Positions 1 to 6,375 of a stretch of DNA of 14,113 nucleotides are shown here, piece by piece. A program made the translations under genes and the position numbers. Each line of letters begins with the position of its first letter. Positions within the stretch are counted from its first letter, which is position 1. Origin of the DNA: Methanoregula sp. (GTDB lineage Archaea > Halobacteriota > Methanomicrobia > Methanomicrobiales > Methanospirillaceae). The notes under the pieces are model-generated. The model saw nothing but the letters and a program-made list of their open reading frames with translations. It was not told the origin of the DNA and searched no databases. The stretch spans positions 1-14,113 of the forward strand of contig JAQTSH010000024.1 in assembly GCA_028711405.1 (NCBI GenBank), in the 5' to 3' direction.

Positions 1-291
1 GCGCTCCTCCGCGAACGTGCCGGTGTGATCGAGGAACTGGACCTGGTACCCGGAACGATCACGAATGAGAGTTCTGCATCGGTACTCTTTGATATGATGC
101 CGCTCGATACCCATCGTGCGGGAAGTGCCCATTCCCACCCGAACGGGGTGATCCGCCCGTCTGACGCTGATATCAACTTCTTCCCCCGTGCCGGACGGTT
201 CCACCTGATCATCGGGTACCCGTACCAGGAGTCGGACTGGCAGTGCTTCACGGCGGATGGGGAACCCTGCCGGCTGGACGTGATCCCATGA
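1..291 (+). CDS. JAB/MPN (JAMM) metalloprotease-like protein, 5' truncated
   Basis: The frame is open from base 1, so the true start lies outside the window; at least 96 residues are visible. Bases 130-171 encode the JAMM zinc-binding signature H-x-H-x7-S-x2-D (HSHPNGVIRPSDAD), the catalytic core of Mov34/MPN/PAD-1 isopeptidases. Two His and the Asp bind zinc in this family, and an upstream Glu completes the site; that Glu would lie in the missing N-terminus or among the first visible residues. Archaeal relatives are small stand-alone proteins that may remove ubiquitin-like SAMP modifiers or release sulfur-carrier proteins. The TGA stop overlaps the ATG of ribL (ATGA), so the two are probably translationally coupled. 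The family call is firm; the substrate is unknown. Confidence 0.85.
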   Translation, partial: ALLRERAGVIEELDLVPGTITNESSASVLFDMMPLDTHRAGSAHSHPNGVIRPSDADINFFPRAGRFHLIIGYPYQESDWQCFTADGEPCRLDVIP

Positions 292-731
292 CCCGCCGGA
301 TCGTTGCCACCGGGACGTTCGACGTCCTCCACCCGGGGCATATCTTCTATCTCGAAGAGTCCGCGAAACTCGGCGACGAACTCTGGGTGATCGTCGCACG
401 GGACGCAAACGTAAAACACAAGCCCCGCCCGATCATCCCGGAAGAGCAGCGTCTCCGCATGGTTACCGGCTTAAAACCGGTCGACCACGCGGTTCTTGGC
501 GACAAAACCGATATGTTCCGCCCGATTGAGGAGATCCAGCCGGCGGTCATCACGATCGGGTTCAACCAGTACTTTGACGAGGCAAAACTCCGGGCACAAC
601 TGGATGCACGGGGTCTTTGTTCAGAGATCGTCCGGATCGGCAGATACGCGGACGGCGATCTGGCAAGTTCCCGCATGATCGTCCAGCGGATCGTCGAAGC
701 CCGTGGCGTTCAGGACAAGCACGAAGACTAG
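288..731 (+). CDS. ribL: Archaeal FAD synthase (FMN adenylyltransferase) RibL
   Basis: Predicted cytosolic nucleotidyltransferase of 147 residues, the usual length for archaeal RibL, which makes FAD from FMN and a nucleoside triphosphate. The N-terminus carries the nucleotide-binding stretch TGTFDVLHPGH with the HxGH motif at residues 15-18. A VIVARD strand and the PIIPEEQR segment follow, both typical of MJ1179-type RibL. Near the C-terminus SSRMIVQRI resembles the ISSTxI-type loop of the cytidylyltransferase superfamily. The start at 288 is preferred over an upstream in-frame GTG at 243 because homologues begin just before the TGTFD strand and because the ATGA overlap with the preceding stop is a common coupling arrangement. 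The gene is probably co-transcribed with the JAMM gene. A glycerol-3-phosphate cytidylyltransferase-like activity is the main alternative. Confidence 0.9.
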   Translation: MTRRIVATGTFDVLHPGHIFYLEESAKLGDELWVIVARDANVKHKPRPIIPEEQRLRMVTGLKPVDHAVLGDKTDMFRPIEEIQPAVITIGFNQYFDEAKLRAQLDARGLCSEIVRIGRYADGDLASSRMIVQRIVEARGVQDKHED

Positions 732-762
732 GGAAATCCGGCACGGCAACCGGGGAGAAACC

Positions 763-768
763 TTTATC
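763..768 (+). promoter_or_regulatory. Possible TATA element upstream of the DUF2284 gene
   Basis: TTTATC at 763-768 sits in a short AT-rich island of a GC-rich spacer. Its distance of about 28 bp to the GTG at 796 would give a leaderless or near-leaderless transcript, which is common in archaea. The assignment rests on position and composition only. Confidence 0.35.
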
Positions 769-795
769 CCCCTCCACAGGCATCTTCTCGATCAG

Positions 796-1452
796 GTGAC
801 TTTTGTGGTTCCGGAATGTGCAGCTGAACTGGAGAGACTGATCGGGCTTGCGGAAGAACGGGGCGCCCGGGCGAAACGGATCTCTGCCGAACAGATTGTC
901 GTGTCGCAATGGGTGCGGTTCAAGTGCCGGTACGGGTGTAAGGGCTACGGGAAGCATTTCGGGTGTCCACCCTACGCCCCGTCACCTGCCGAGACCCGGC
1001 AGATGGTGAACGAATATTCCACGGCGCTCCTCCTCCGGTTCGATGGTGTGCCGGGGCACGAAGCGTTCGGTCCGGAGGATATCCCCGATGACTTCCATCC
1101 CTGGTTCCGGGACCTCATCCGGTGGGTGAACGGTACGGTGCACTTCCTCGAGAAGACCGCGTTCTACGATGGGTTCTATAAGGCGTTCGCGTTCGGGGGA
1201 TATCCCTGTATCTGGTGCGAGCATGAGCATTGCGTCGCGGAGGAAGCCCCGGGCGTCGTCGATGAGAGCCTGCGAAGGAAATGCCGGCATATGGATCTTG
1301 TGCGCCCGAGCATGGAGGCGGCGGGCATGGATGTCTTTGCCACCGCGAAAAACGCCGGCTGGATCCTCCGGACGATCCCCTGCAAGGATCTGGAGTACGG
1401 GAAGATTGTGCATTCCGATGTCCACTCGATTGGGCTTGTGCTGATCGAATAA
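796..1452 (+). CDS. DUF2284 cysteine-rich metal-binding protein
   Basis: Predicted soluble protein of 218 residues. It shows the DUF2284 pattern: KCRYGCKGYGKHFGCPP near the N-terminus, then CIWCEHEHC, a further Cys before HMDLVRPSMEAAG, and a closing DVF..AKNAGW segment. The repeated CxxC-type cysteines suggest an iron-sulfur cluster or zinc site, as assumed for this uncharacterised family common in methanogens and anaerobes. The frame runs upstream to 703, but those codons overlap the end of ribL and do not resemble the family. GTG at 796 (alternative 805) is chosen because it follows a TATA-like element at the right distance and gives the family's normal N-terminus. No clear Shine-Dalgarno sequence precedes it. 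The family call is firm, the start is uncertain and the biochemical role is unknown. Confidence 0.8.
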   Translation: MTFVVPECAAELERLIGLAEERGARAKRISAEQIVVSQWVRFKCRYGCKGYGKHFGCPPYAPSPAETRQMVNEYSTALLLRFDGVPGHEAFGPEDIPDDFHPWFRDLIRWVNGTVHFLEKTAFYDGFYKAFAFGGYPCIWCEHEHCVAEEAPGVVDESLRRKCRHMDLVRPSMEAAGMDVFATAKNAGWILRTIPCKDLEYGKIVHSDVHSIGLVLIE

Positions 1453-1487
1453 AAAAAGTGTTCATGGCGGGTTTGCCACAAGCGCTC

Positions 1488-1505
1488 ATGGATACAAATA
1501 TCCAT
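1488..1505. terminator. Hairpin between convergent genes
   Basis: ATGGATA at 1488-1494 and TATCCAT at 1499-1505 form a perfect 7-bp stem with a CAAA loop. It lies in the 60-bp gap between the DUF2284 gene and the 3' end of the antiporter gene. An A-run (1449-1457) begins within the DUF2284 stop region. The position fits a shared termination or transcript-end structure, but no strong T-tract follows on either strand. Confidence 0.35.
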
Positions 1506-1512
1506 AGCAGGA

Positions 1513-2655
1513 TTAGTGTTTCAAGTGGAGGCGGCGGGGAGGGGCACTCCGCCGTCCCAGTCTCACGATCGCTCTCCGCATCCAGGTACTGTATTTTGAT
1601 GTGAACGCTCCCACAAGGGTCGTAAAGATGACGAGAACCGCGACCACGGTTCCCACGACCGGGGAACCGTACAGCACCGCGAGCGCGATCGAGAATTCCC
1701 CCCTGCTGATCGTATTTGCCCAGATCTCAAGACCGGAGAGGGCAGAGCCATGAACGGCGATCCCGATGAGCAACCCGGAGATCAGTTTGCTCACGACCGC
1801 AAGAAGACAGATCACCACTATCGTGAATAGATCCACGCCGGTAGAAAAATCGATCGTCACGCCAAAGAACACGAAAAACATGACAAGGAACACATCCTTG
1901 AACGGGCGGGCATGCTGCTCGAATGCTTCGGGATCCGTCGTTGCAAGGGCAGCACCCAGCGCAATCACCATCATCGTTTCCGGAACGCCGATGAATATTG
2001 ACAACGAGGCGGTGATGAGCACTGCGGCGAAGGTGAACAAAAGGGGGATCTCATCCCCGCGATCGAGGAGGGAGATTAAGAATTCCTTCCCATAGTGCGC
2101 GATGAGATACATGACGCCGAGTGCCAGCGCGATCTTGACGAAGAAGAACAGGAGGTTCTCGTTCCCCATGGACAGGAGCGCGATGATGATGATCAGGACA
2201 ATATCCTCAAAGACTTCCAGCCAGATGATCGTTTCCGTCTCGCGTTGCATCAGTTTCCGGTTCTCGATGAGTGACGTGATGACGATCGCTGTGCTCGTGA
2301 TGTAAAACGCCGTGCCGATGATGAACGCTTCCTGGAGCGAGAACCCGAGCAGGTATGCCGCGGTGAACCCGATTCCCATATCCACAGCAAGCCCGATAAG
2401 TCCGCTCGTGAGGAGTTTTGAGGGGTCGGCGATCATCTTGTCGAGTTTGAGCTCAAGACCCATGAAGAACAATAAAAAGAGCAAGCCCATCTCAGAGAAG
2501 AAATGGCTGATCTCGTTCGAATGCACGATGCCAAGCCCGGCTTTTCCGAGGACGACCCCGGCCAGGATGTAGAAGGGGATGGCTGGTACCTTGAGATATT
2601 TGGAAATAAGCGCGAGTACCATGCAGACGAAGAGCGCGATGATGAAGCCTTCCAT
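1513..2655 (-). CDS. CPA2-family cation/proton antiporter, KhtU-like
   Basis: Integral membrane protein of 380 residues composed largely of hydrophobic helices, about 11-12 by eye. It has CPA2/KefB hallmarks: VPAIPFYILAGVVLG near residues 23-37, LFFMGLELKLDKM at 62-74, the acidic pair in VFEDIVLI (E150-D151), and the late ISRGEFSIA motif at 317-325. There is no C-terminal RCK/TrkA-N domain; the protein ends in a short basic tail. The regulatory domain is instead supplied by the gene immediately upstream, whose TAA shares one base with this ATG (TAATG). That two-gene layout matches the Bacillus KhtT-KhtU potassium/proton antiporter, so K+ (or Na+) efflux in exchange for protons is inferred. 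Ion selectivity cannot be read from the sequence. Confidence 0.85.
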   Translation of the reverse strand: MEGFIIALFVCMVLALISKYLKVPAIPFYILAGVVLGKAGLGIVHSNEISHFFSEMGLLFLLFFMGLELKLDKMIADPSKLLTSGLIGLAVDMGIGFTAAYLLGFSLQEAFIIGTAFYITSTAIVITSLIENRKLMQRETETIIWLEVFEDIVLIIIIALLSMGNENLLFFFVKIALALGVMYLIAHYGKEFLISLLDRGDEIPLLFTFAAVLITASLSIFIGVPETMMVIALGAALATTDPEAFEQHARPFKDVFLVMFFVFFGVTIDFSTGVDLFTIVVICLLAVVSKLISGLLIGIAVHGSALSGLEIWANTISRGEFSIALAVLYGSPVVGTVVAVLVIFTTLVGAFTSKYSTWMRRAIVRLGRRSAPPRRLHLKH

Positions 2656-3140
2656 TACTCCACCGAGATCTCGCGTTCGAGTTTTTTGATCTGGTCGGTT
2701 TCCCCGATGACAAGCGCTGTATCGCCGGCTTCAAAGACGAAGGATGCCGGGGGATTGATGATGTTCATGCTATGCCGGGAGACGGCAATCACGGTCGCGC
2801 CGGTCTTTGCCCGGATCTGGAGGTCTTCGATCGTTTTTCCGTCTATGGATGCCGGGATGATCAGGGTGTGGAGGGTGATTCGGAGGTCGGCGAGTGCCGA
2901 GAAGGCGATCTCGACGCTCTCTTGGTCTGCTTCGATGATTGCACCGGTCAGGATGTTTCCCAGCCGGCGTGCCTCCATAGGGGTCATCTCCGCTGCGCTT
3001 GGGGTTTGGCACCCCTGCTGGAGCGTGTACATCTGGACGGTACCAGTGCGTGTGAAGAATATCGCGACAGTGTCTCCCTTGTCGGTCGAGAACTCGTATT
3101 TGGTTCCGATACCGGGAAGATTCTGCGATCGAAGAGGCAT
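2655..3140 (-). CDS. KhtT-like antiporter regulatory subunit with RCK_C/TrkA-C domain
   Basis: Soluble protein of 161 residues. The N-terminal LPGIGTKYEF (residues 8-17), followed by a small beta-rich domain and EMTPMEARRLGNILTGA, closely resembles KhtT of Bacillus. Residues of about 80-160 form an RCK_C/TrkA-C domain (LHTLIIPASIDGKTIEDL ... FVFEAGDTALVIG), a ligand-binding module. In KhtT this domain binds c-di-AMP and the subunit gates the KhtU antiporter; ligand binding here is inference. An upstream ATG at 3179 is possible, but it lies 5' of a strong TATA box, so a transcript from that promoter could not use it. ATG 3140 also gives the KhtT-like N-terminus. The gene is first in a two-gene operon with the antiporter. 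Confidence 0.85.
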   Translation of the reverse strand: MPLRSQNLPGIGTKYEFSTDKGDTVAIFFTRTGTVQMYTLQQGCQTPSAAEMTPMEARRLGNILTGAIIEADQESVEIAFSALADLRITLHTLIIPASIDGKTIEDLQIRAKTGATVIAVSRHSMNIINPPASFVFEAGDTALVIGETDQIKKLEREISVE

Positions 3141-3164
3141 AGGAAAGATTTGAGGACGTAGCCT

Positions 3165-3174
3165 AAAATATATT
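3165..3174 (-). promoter_or_regulatory. TATA box of the khtTU-like operon
   Basis: Read on the minus strand the sequence is AATATATTTT, the best TATA match in this part of the window. Its centre is about 29 bp from the ATG at 3140, so transcription should begin at or a few bases before the start codon, giving a leaderless or very short-leader mRNA. This excludes the upstream ATG at 3179. Confidence 0.6.
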
Positions 3175-3179
3175 GTCAT

Positions 3180-3588
3180 TTGGGTGCAATCGGGCAGATT
3201 GCCGGGTGGTCGGGAAATGCGCGAGAGAGAACGGGAGATCGTCTGTGAGTGGAGGAGGAGAGGTTTCTCATGTTTGAAAACTGTGATACTGCTCTTTAAG
3301 GTGAAGCCTCGATGAACCGCTGAGGGACCCGACGAACAAGAGACTGCATCACCCTCAGCTTAAGGGCTATTGACCCCCATCCAACCCCCCAACCACACTT
3401 TTCTGCGAGTCCGTGACCATTGTTGAAATGCTGAATTGTTCCAAAAACCGGATCAAGAGTTCGGTTTTTTTGAACACTGGATCGCAAATGATTCTTTCAC
3501 CCGTTCTGGATTCTGCATATTTGAGTGTTACAGGGTTATGATGACGTTATCCTCCACGATCCTTAAACTGAGGGCGATGGATACGGAT
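3180..3588. other. Intergenic region without a supportable gene
   Basis: No reading frame here resembles a protein family that I recognise. The only strong structure is an imperfect 40-bp palindrome at 3437-3476, annotated separately. The right end borders a decayed histidine kinase tail on the minus strand, and the stretch probably includes the 3' flank of that lost gene. Confidence 0.5.
3437..3476. terminator. Imperfect 40-bp palindrome, terminator-like
   Basis: AAAAACCG (3443-3450) pairs with CGGTTTTT (3462-3469) across an 11-nt loop, and the outer TGTTC (3437-3441) pairs with GAACA (3472-3476) after a small internal bulge, giving 13 base pairs. On the plus strand a run of T's (3465-3471) follows the GC core. 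It lies about 110 bp downstream of the histidine kinase relic on the minus strand, so it may be that gene's old terminator. Confidence 0.4.
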
Positions 3589-3790
3589 CTATTTATCATC
3601 AGCACCCGTGAACCGGTACATCCCCTTCAGCACCGTGATCTCAAACCATGCGCCTTTGCCCGGAGTGCCGTTCTCTGTGATGGTGATTCCCGCGATCGCA
3701 AGAATTTCCGGGAAAGAAACGCCCAAGACCGGTGCCCGCACAGATGTCCTGGAAATGGAACCCGGCTTCTACGGAAATGCCGGGTGCAGA
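3589..3790 (-). pseudogene. Decayed 3' end of a histidine kinase gene (copy A)
   Basis: On the minus strand bases 3720 to 3589 encode EILAIAGITITENG, TPGKGAWFEITVLKG and MYRFTGADDK before a TAG stop. This is the end of the HATPase_c domain (G2 box and last strands) of methanogen PAS-type sensor kinases. Upstream, around 3720-3735, GGTCTTGGGC is followed by a stretch that would read GLGLFLSREIL only if two small deletions are repaired, so the frame is broken. Further upstream, PGISVE resembles the N/G1-box region (GvGIp). Homology stops near 3790, next to the promoter of the DUF4143 ATPase gene. No kinase core, PAS domain or start remains. The identification comes from reading the translated motif, not a search. 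Confidence 0.6.
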
Positions 3791-3819
3791 TTTTTTAAAA
3801 AGTTATGACATCCGGATGT
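3791..3819 (+). promoter_or_regulatory. Promoter of the DUF4143 ATPase gene with 12-bp palindrome
   Basis: TTTTTTAAAA at 3791-3800 is a plausible archaeal TATA box. A perfect 12-bp palindrome, ACATCCGGATGT, follows at 3808-3819, between the TATA element and the expected start site near 3822-3828. A regulator bound there would block initiation, so it is a candidate operator. An AT-rich tract at 3831-3841 is too close to the ATG (3857) to act as the TATA box. Confidence 0.4.
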
Positions 3820-3856
3820 AACAAAATTCAAATAATTATAACATCGAAAGGTAATT

Positions 3857-5125
3857 ATGGTGCCAATTGAGGATCTGGAACGGTTCAATCCCTGGTGGAA
3901 GAGAGGGGTGGTACCCCCGGAATGGACAAAAGAATACAGGAGGAATCTCTATTTTTCAATTGAACGCTCCATCGACAGGCGCCAGATTATCCTTGTCCAG
4001 GGTCTCCGGCGGGTGGGAAAGACAACCCTGATGATGCAGGTCATACACCACCTGCTCACTACAGTCAACCCAAAGAACATCCTGTATTTTTCTTTTGATG
4101 ACCTTACGTTTGGAATAAAAGATGTACTCGAGAGCTACCAGAAATTTATCCTGCACAAAACTCTTGAGGAATCCCACGAGCCGGTATACCTGTTCTTTGA
4201 CGAAATACAAAAGCAGGACGGCTGGGAGAATACCCTGAAGACCTATTATGACCTTTACTCAAATACCCGGTTTTTTTTGTCGGGTTCGGCATCTGTAGGT
4301 TTACGAAAGAGGTCAACGGAAAGCCTTGCCGGAAGAGTGCTTGATTTCATCCTGAAACCGCTTTCATTTGAGGAGTTCCTTGAACTCAATGGCAAAAAAA
4401 CAAGGGATATAAAGAAAGATGCGGATCTCTGGAAACGAGAGATTGTACCCCTTTTTTACCGGTACCTCAAATACGGCATGTTTCCGGAACTTGCATTGGA
4501 AACCGATGAGGATTTTGCAAAAAAATACCTGCAAAACACCATCATTGAGCGAGTGATATACCGGGACCTTCCCGAAGAATTCGGGATTAAAGACTTAGAC
4601 CTTTTAAAAAATATCATTACACTTATCGGGAAAAACCCCGGCATGATCGTACGGTACAGCGAGATTGCAAAAAATCTTGGACGTGACCAGAGGACGGTGG
4701 CGAACTATTTCGAGTATCTCGAATACGGGCTGTTGTTACAATTTGTATTCAATTACCGGGGAAGTGCCCTTGCGAGCATGAGGAAAATGAAGAAAGTGTA
4801 CTTTTCAAGTCCGAACTTCGCTTTTGCGTTAAACCTGGATCTGGACAGGGTTTTGCCCCTTATGCTTGAGAACCTTGTTGCGTCACAGACCGGAGCGAAA
4901 TTTTTTTACCGCAATGGTTTCGAAGTGGATTTCATCACAGAGACGGATAGCGGGCTCGTTGCGATAGAGGTGAAAAGATCAAAACAAGAGGTAAAACAGC
5001 TGAAACGGTTTATCGAAAAATTTGGGGATAAACCGATCGATGCCTTTGTCCTTGACGCTGAGGGAGAGGGGGAGAAGGACGGCGTGCGGATCGTTCCCAT
5101 CTGGAAATTCCTGCTCGGCGTTTAA
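3857..5125 (+). CDS. AAA_14 / DUF4143 ATPase
   Basis: Predicted cytosolic protein of 422 residues with the full two-part architecture. The N-terminal ATPase has Walker A GLRRVGKTT (residues 49-57), Walker B YLFFDEIQ with D115-E116, and a sensor-like FFLSGSAS (139-146). The middle, about 190-300, is helical and contains a winged-helix-like segment (SEIAKNLGRDQRTVANYFEYLE). The C-terminal DUF4143 region has a PD-(D/E)XK-like pattern: LEN at 338-340, EVDFI at 356-360 and AIEVKRSK at 369-376. Proteins of this class are abundant and often variable between archaeal strains; their targets are mostly unknown. The gene stands alone, with decayed histidine kinase tails on both sides, suggesting a later arrival. 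The start has only a weak GGT-containing Shine-Dalgarno match. Confidence 0.9.
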   Translation: MVPIEDLERFNPWWKRGVVPPEWTKEYRRNLYFSIERSIDRRQIILVQGLRRVGKTTLMMQVIHHLLTTVNPKNILYFSFDDLTFGIKDVLESYQKFILHKTLEESHEPVYLFFDEIQKQDGWENTLKTYYDLYSNTRFFLSGSASVGLRKRSTESLAGRVLDFILKPLSFEEFLELNGKKTRDIKKDADLWKREIVPLFYRYLKYGMFPELALETDEDFAKKYLQNTIIERVIYRDLPEEFGIKDLDLLKNIITLIGKNPGMIVRYSEIAKNLGRDQRTVANYFEYLEYGLLLQFVFNYRGSALASMRKMKKVYFSSPNFAFALNLDLDRVLPLMLENLVASQTGAKFFYRNGFEVDFITETDSGLVAIEVKRSKQEVKQLKRFIEKFGDKPIDAFVLDAEGEGEKDGVRIVPIWKFLLGV

Positions 5126-5160
5126 TTGTCACGTGGCGGTCTGGAATTTTCCGGTCTCTT

Positions 5161-5280
5161 TTATATCCGGTTCCCGCAAACCGCCACTCCCCTTCCGGCA
5201 CCGCATTCGAACCGTGCACTTTTGCCCGGTACACCGTTCCCGGTGATGGCGATGCAAGAGATTATCACAGGACAGTCCAG
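5161..5280 (-). pseudogene. Decayed 3' end of a histidine kinase gene (copy B)
   Basis: The minus strand reads AITGNGVPGKSARFE and then, after an apparent 2-base deletion near 5207, continues in another frame as VPEGEWRFAGTG. Together they give the same C-terminal HATPase_c ending seen in copy A: NG-x-PGKGARFE, then VP(K/E)G-x-(W/Y)RF-x-G. The preceding GLGL/SREI part is unreadable, and nothing kinase-like remains upstream. Copy B lies just downstream of the DUF4143 ATPase gene, in the same orientation as copy A on the other side. The sequences differ enough (for example ENGTPGKGA versus GNGVPGKSA) that these are old relics rather than a recent duplication. Confidence 0.5.
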
Positions 5281-5671
5281 AAGAAAAGCGGAGAGGGGCT
5301 CTCTCCAGCTGTTATGAGTGGGGGGAGGGCACAACAGAGTGCCGGTCTGGGGTCGGCGTTGTCCTCCCTGATCAGTATGTTGCAATGTGTGGGTTATAAA
5401 CCCTGACCGGGCGGGGGGTGAAAGTGATATTGGGGGGATTTTACATCGTGAGATCGCTCTTTTTCATGCAGGATTGTGCCCGGAGGGGGGGATGAATAAG
5501 ACGCGGGGCGAGTACTGGTTAGCTTCTTCCTCCAGGACACAAAAGAGGGTGTGCTCCGTGGGGGGTTGAAGAGACGCATGCTCCAAGGAATGCCCTGTCG
5601 GTTTTTTTGGTGCCAGAATGGTTTGGGGGGTTCGGGTTCCATCTGCGGGATCCCGGGGATCGGGCGATTGA
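5281..5671. other. Intergenic region without a recognisable gene
   Basis: The composition is G-rich on the plus strand, with several runs of five or more G. Short open frames on both strands show no recognisable motif and are proline/arginine-rich, as expected of non-coding DNA. A small palindrome GGGTTATAAACCC lies at 5391-5403; it has no convincing gene downstream. Confidence 0.5.
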
Positions 5672-5770
5672 TCAGGATATGATCTCCATGAGTTCTTCAC
5701 AAGGAACAGCGCGGTAACAGCGCGACAGGTCTGTTTCCATCGTTCCGAAAAGACGCGGCAAATGCGTACC
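5672..5770 (-). pseudogene. Possible gene tail cut by the IS relic
   Basis: On the minus strand about 32 codons end in a TGA at 5672-5674, reading LPRLFGTMETDLSRCYRAV and then PCEELMEIIS. The tail abuts the target duplication of the IS relic at 5765-5770. If the element is removed and one CGTACC copy kept, the frame stays open across the join for a further seven codons or so (VLLHTGTH), starting at a possible GTG at 6405-6403, before meeting a stop. I do not recognise the product, and a frame this short could be open by chance. Confidence 0.25.
5765..5770. repeat. Left target-site duplication CGTACC
   Basis: This 6-bp direct repeat is identical to 6384-6389. It lies immediately outside the terminal inverted repeats of the IS relic, so insertion followed by gap repair is the simplest explanation. 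Confidence 0.65.
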
Positions 5771-5797
5771 TGGAAAAGCTCAATACATCGTGTACCA
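5771..5797 (+). repeat. Left terminal inverted repeat of the IS relic
   Basis: 27 bp beginning TGGAAAAGCTCA and ending CATCGTGTACCA. Compared with the complement of 6357-6383 it differs at positions 7, 13 and 14 only. Its inner part contains one copy of the TCANNACATCGTGYACC motif. Confidence 0.75.
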
Positions 5798-5858
5798 AAA
5801 AAAGCTCATTACATCGTGCACCTCAAATGCCCAGGTAAGGTTCAACACATCGTGCACC
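5779..5858 (+). repeat. Three direct copies of the sub-terminal motif, left end
   Basis: Copies at 5779-5796, 5805-5822 and 5841-5858 share (C/T)TCANNACATCGTGYACC, spaced 26 and 36 bp start to start. The outermost copy is part of the left terminal repeat. Such arrays at element ends commonly serve as transposase binding sites; that role is inferred here. Confidence 0.7.
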
Positions 5859-5860
5859 AT

Positions 5861-6273
5861 TTAAACCTGAAACTCAAAAAAATGATTTGAAAGATCATGC
5901 ACGGATTCTTTTATCTCATAATCGAAATTTTTTTCCTCTTCCGCGTTTTGAGTGGATACGAGGAAAGACAAATTTAAATTACGTGCAGTACTTAAACCGC
6001 CTTGCCCAGGCGCGACCCGACGAGGCGTCGCGCCGACCCCCATCAGGGGGTGGGGACACTCATGATGCGGGGGTTTGGGGGCGGCCAGCCCCCATTCTAC
6101 ACGATGCACTGAAAACACGAATACCCACTTGGTTTGCTGAAGAGCCTTGGTATCGCTTCCACCATTCCATGAACCATGATTTGGATTTGTTGACGCTCCT
6201 GTAGAGGTCCTGAACTCTCTCCCCCCAGGTGTCGTTTTATGGCTGTGATTCGTTCTTCTTCGGCTTCGCTCAT
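5861..6273 (-). pseudogene. Transposase remnant of the IS relic
   Basis: The minus-strand ATG at 6273 is preceded by a GGTGGAG Shine-Dalgarno-like sequence. It begins MSEAEEERITAIKRHL, then meets a six-G run. Dropping one G gives GERVQDLYRSVNKSKSW and FMEWWKRYQGSS, a typical helix-turn-helix N-terminus of integrase-core transposases. Without that repair the frame ends at 6098. The next roughly 100 bp are GC-rich non-coding hairpins. A second possible fragment at about 5985-5861 encodes STQNAEEEKNFDYEIKESV and ends in TAA just inside the left repeat array, where a transposase C-terminus should be. No DDE catalytic residues survive. The N-terminal call is fairly secure; the C-terminal fragment is a positional guess. 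Confidence 0.55.
6009..6094. other. GC-rich block of three consecutive hairpins
   Basis: Three stems follow in order. GGCGCGAC (6009-6016) pairs with GTCGCGCC (6027-6034). ACCCCC (6036-6041) pairs with GGGGGT (6046-6051). TGGGGGC (6076-6082) pairs with GCCCCCA (6088-6094). The block interrupts an otherwise AT-rich IS relic and has no recognisable protein coding. An AT-rich sequence resembling a TATA box (TTTAAATTA, around 5971-5979) lies upstream on the plus strand. It could be a nested palindromic repeat or a structured RNA; expression cannot be judged from sequence. Confidence 0.45.
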
Positions 6274-6319
6274 CTTGCTCCACCAAATGAGCGTTGAAAT
6301 TCTGTCTTTATCCTTGTAA

Positions 6320-6375
6320 GTGCACGATGTCCTGACCCTTACTCATCAAAATGAAATGGTACACGATGTTCTGAG
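6320..6375 (-). repeat. Two inverted copies of the sub-terminal motif, right end
   Basis: On the minus strand TCAGAACATCGTGTACC (6374-6358) and TCAGGACATCGTGCAC (6335-6320) match the motif at the left end, in opposite orientation as expected for element termini. A weaker sixth copy, TCAGTGCATCGTGTAG, lies at 6112-6097 on the same strand, beside the hairpin block. Confidence 0.65.

Noticed and set aside
243..287. Upstream GTG start for ribL
   Set aside because: It would overlap the JAMM gene by 49 bases and add a tail absent from the RibL family; ATG 288 gives the standard N-terminus.
2503..3153. 216-codon plus-strand open frame opposite the KhtT/KhtU genes
   Set aside because: It is fully antisense to two well-supported genes, has no recognisable domain, and has low-complexity Arg/Ser composition typical of shadow frames.
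3141..3179. Upstream ATG (3179) for the KhtT-like gene
   Set aside because: It lies upstream of the TATA box at 3165-3174, and the added residues are not KhtT-like.
3436..3798. 120-codon plus-strand open frame between khtT and the DUF4143 gene
   Set aside because: It lies antisense to the histidine kinase relic and across the palindrome; the minus-strand translation shows family motifs while this one does not.
5779..5858. Short regularly spaced repeats that could suggest a CRISPR array
   Set aside because: Repeats are only about 18 bp, spacers are 8 and 18 bp, and the copies reappear inverted at the other end of an element with a target duplication.
5887..6204. 105-codon plus-strand open frame within the IS relic
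   Set aside because: It runs through the GC-rich hairpins and antisense to the transposase N-terminus, with no protein motif of its own.
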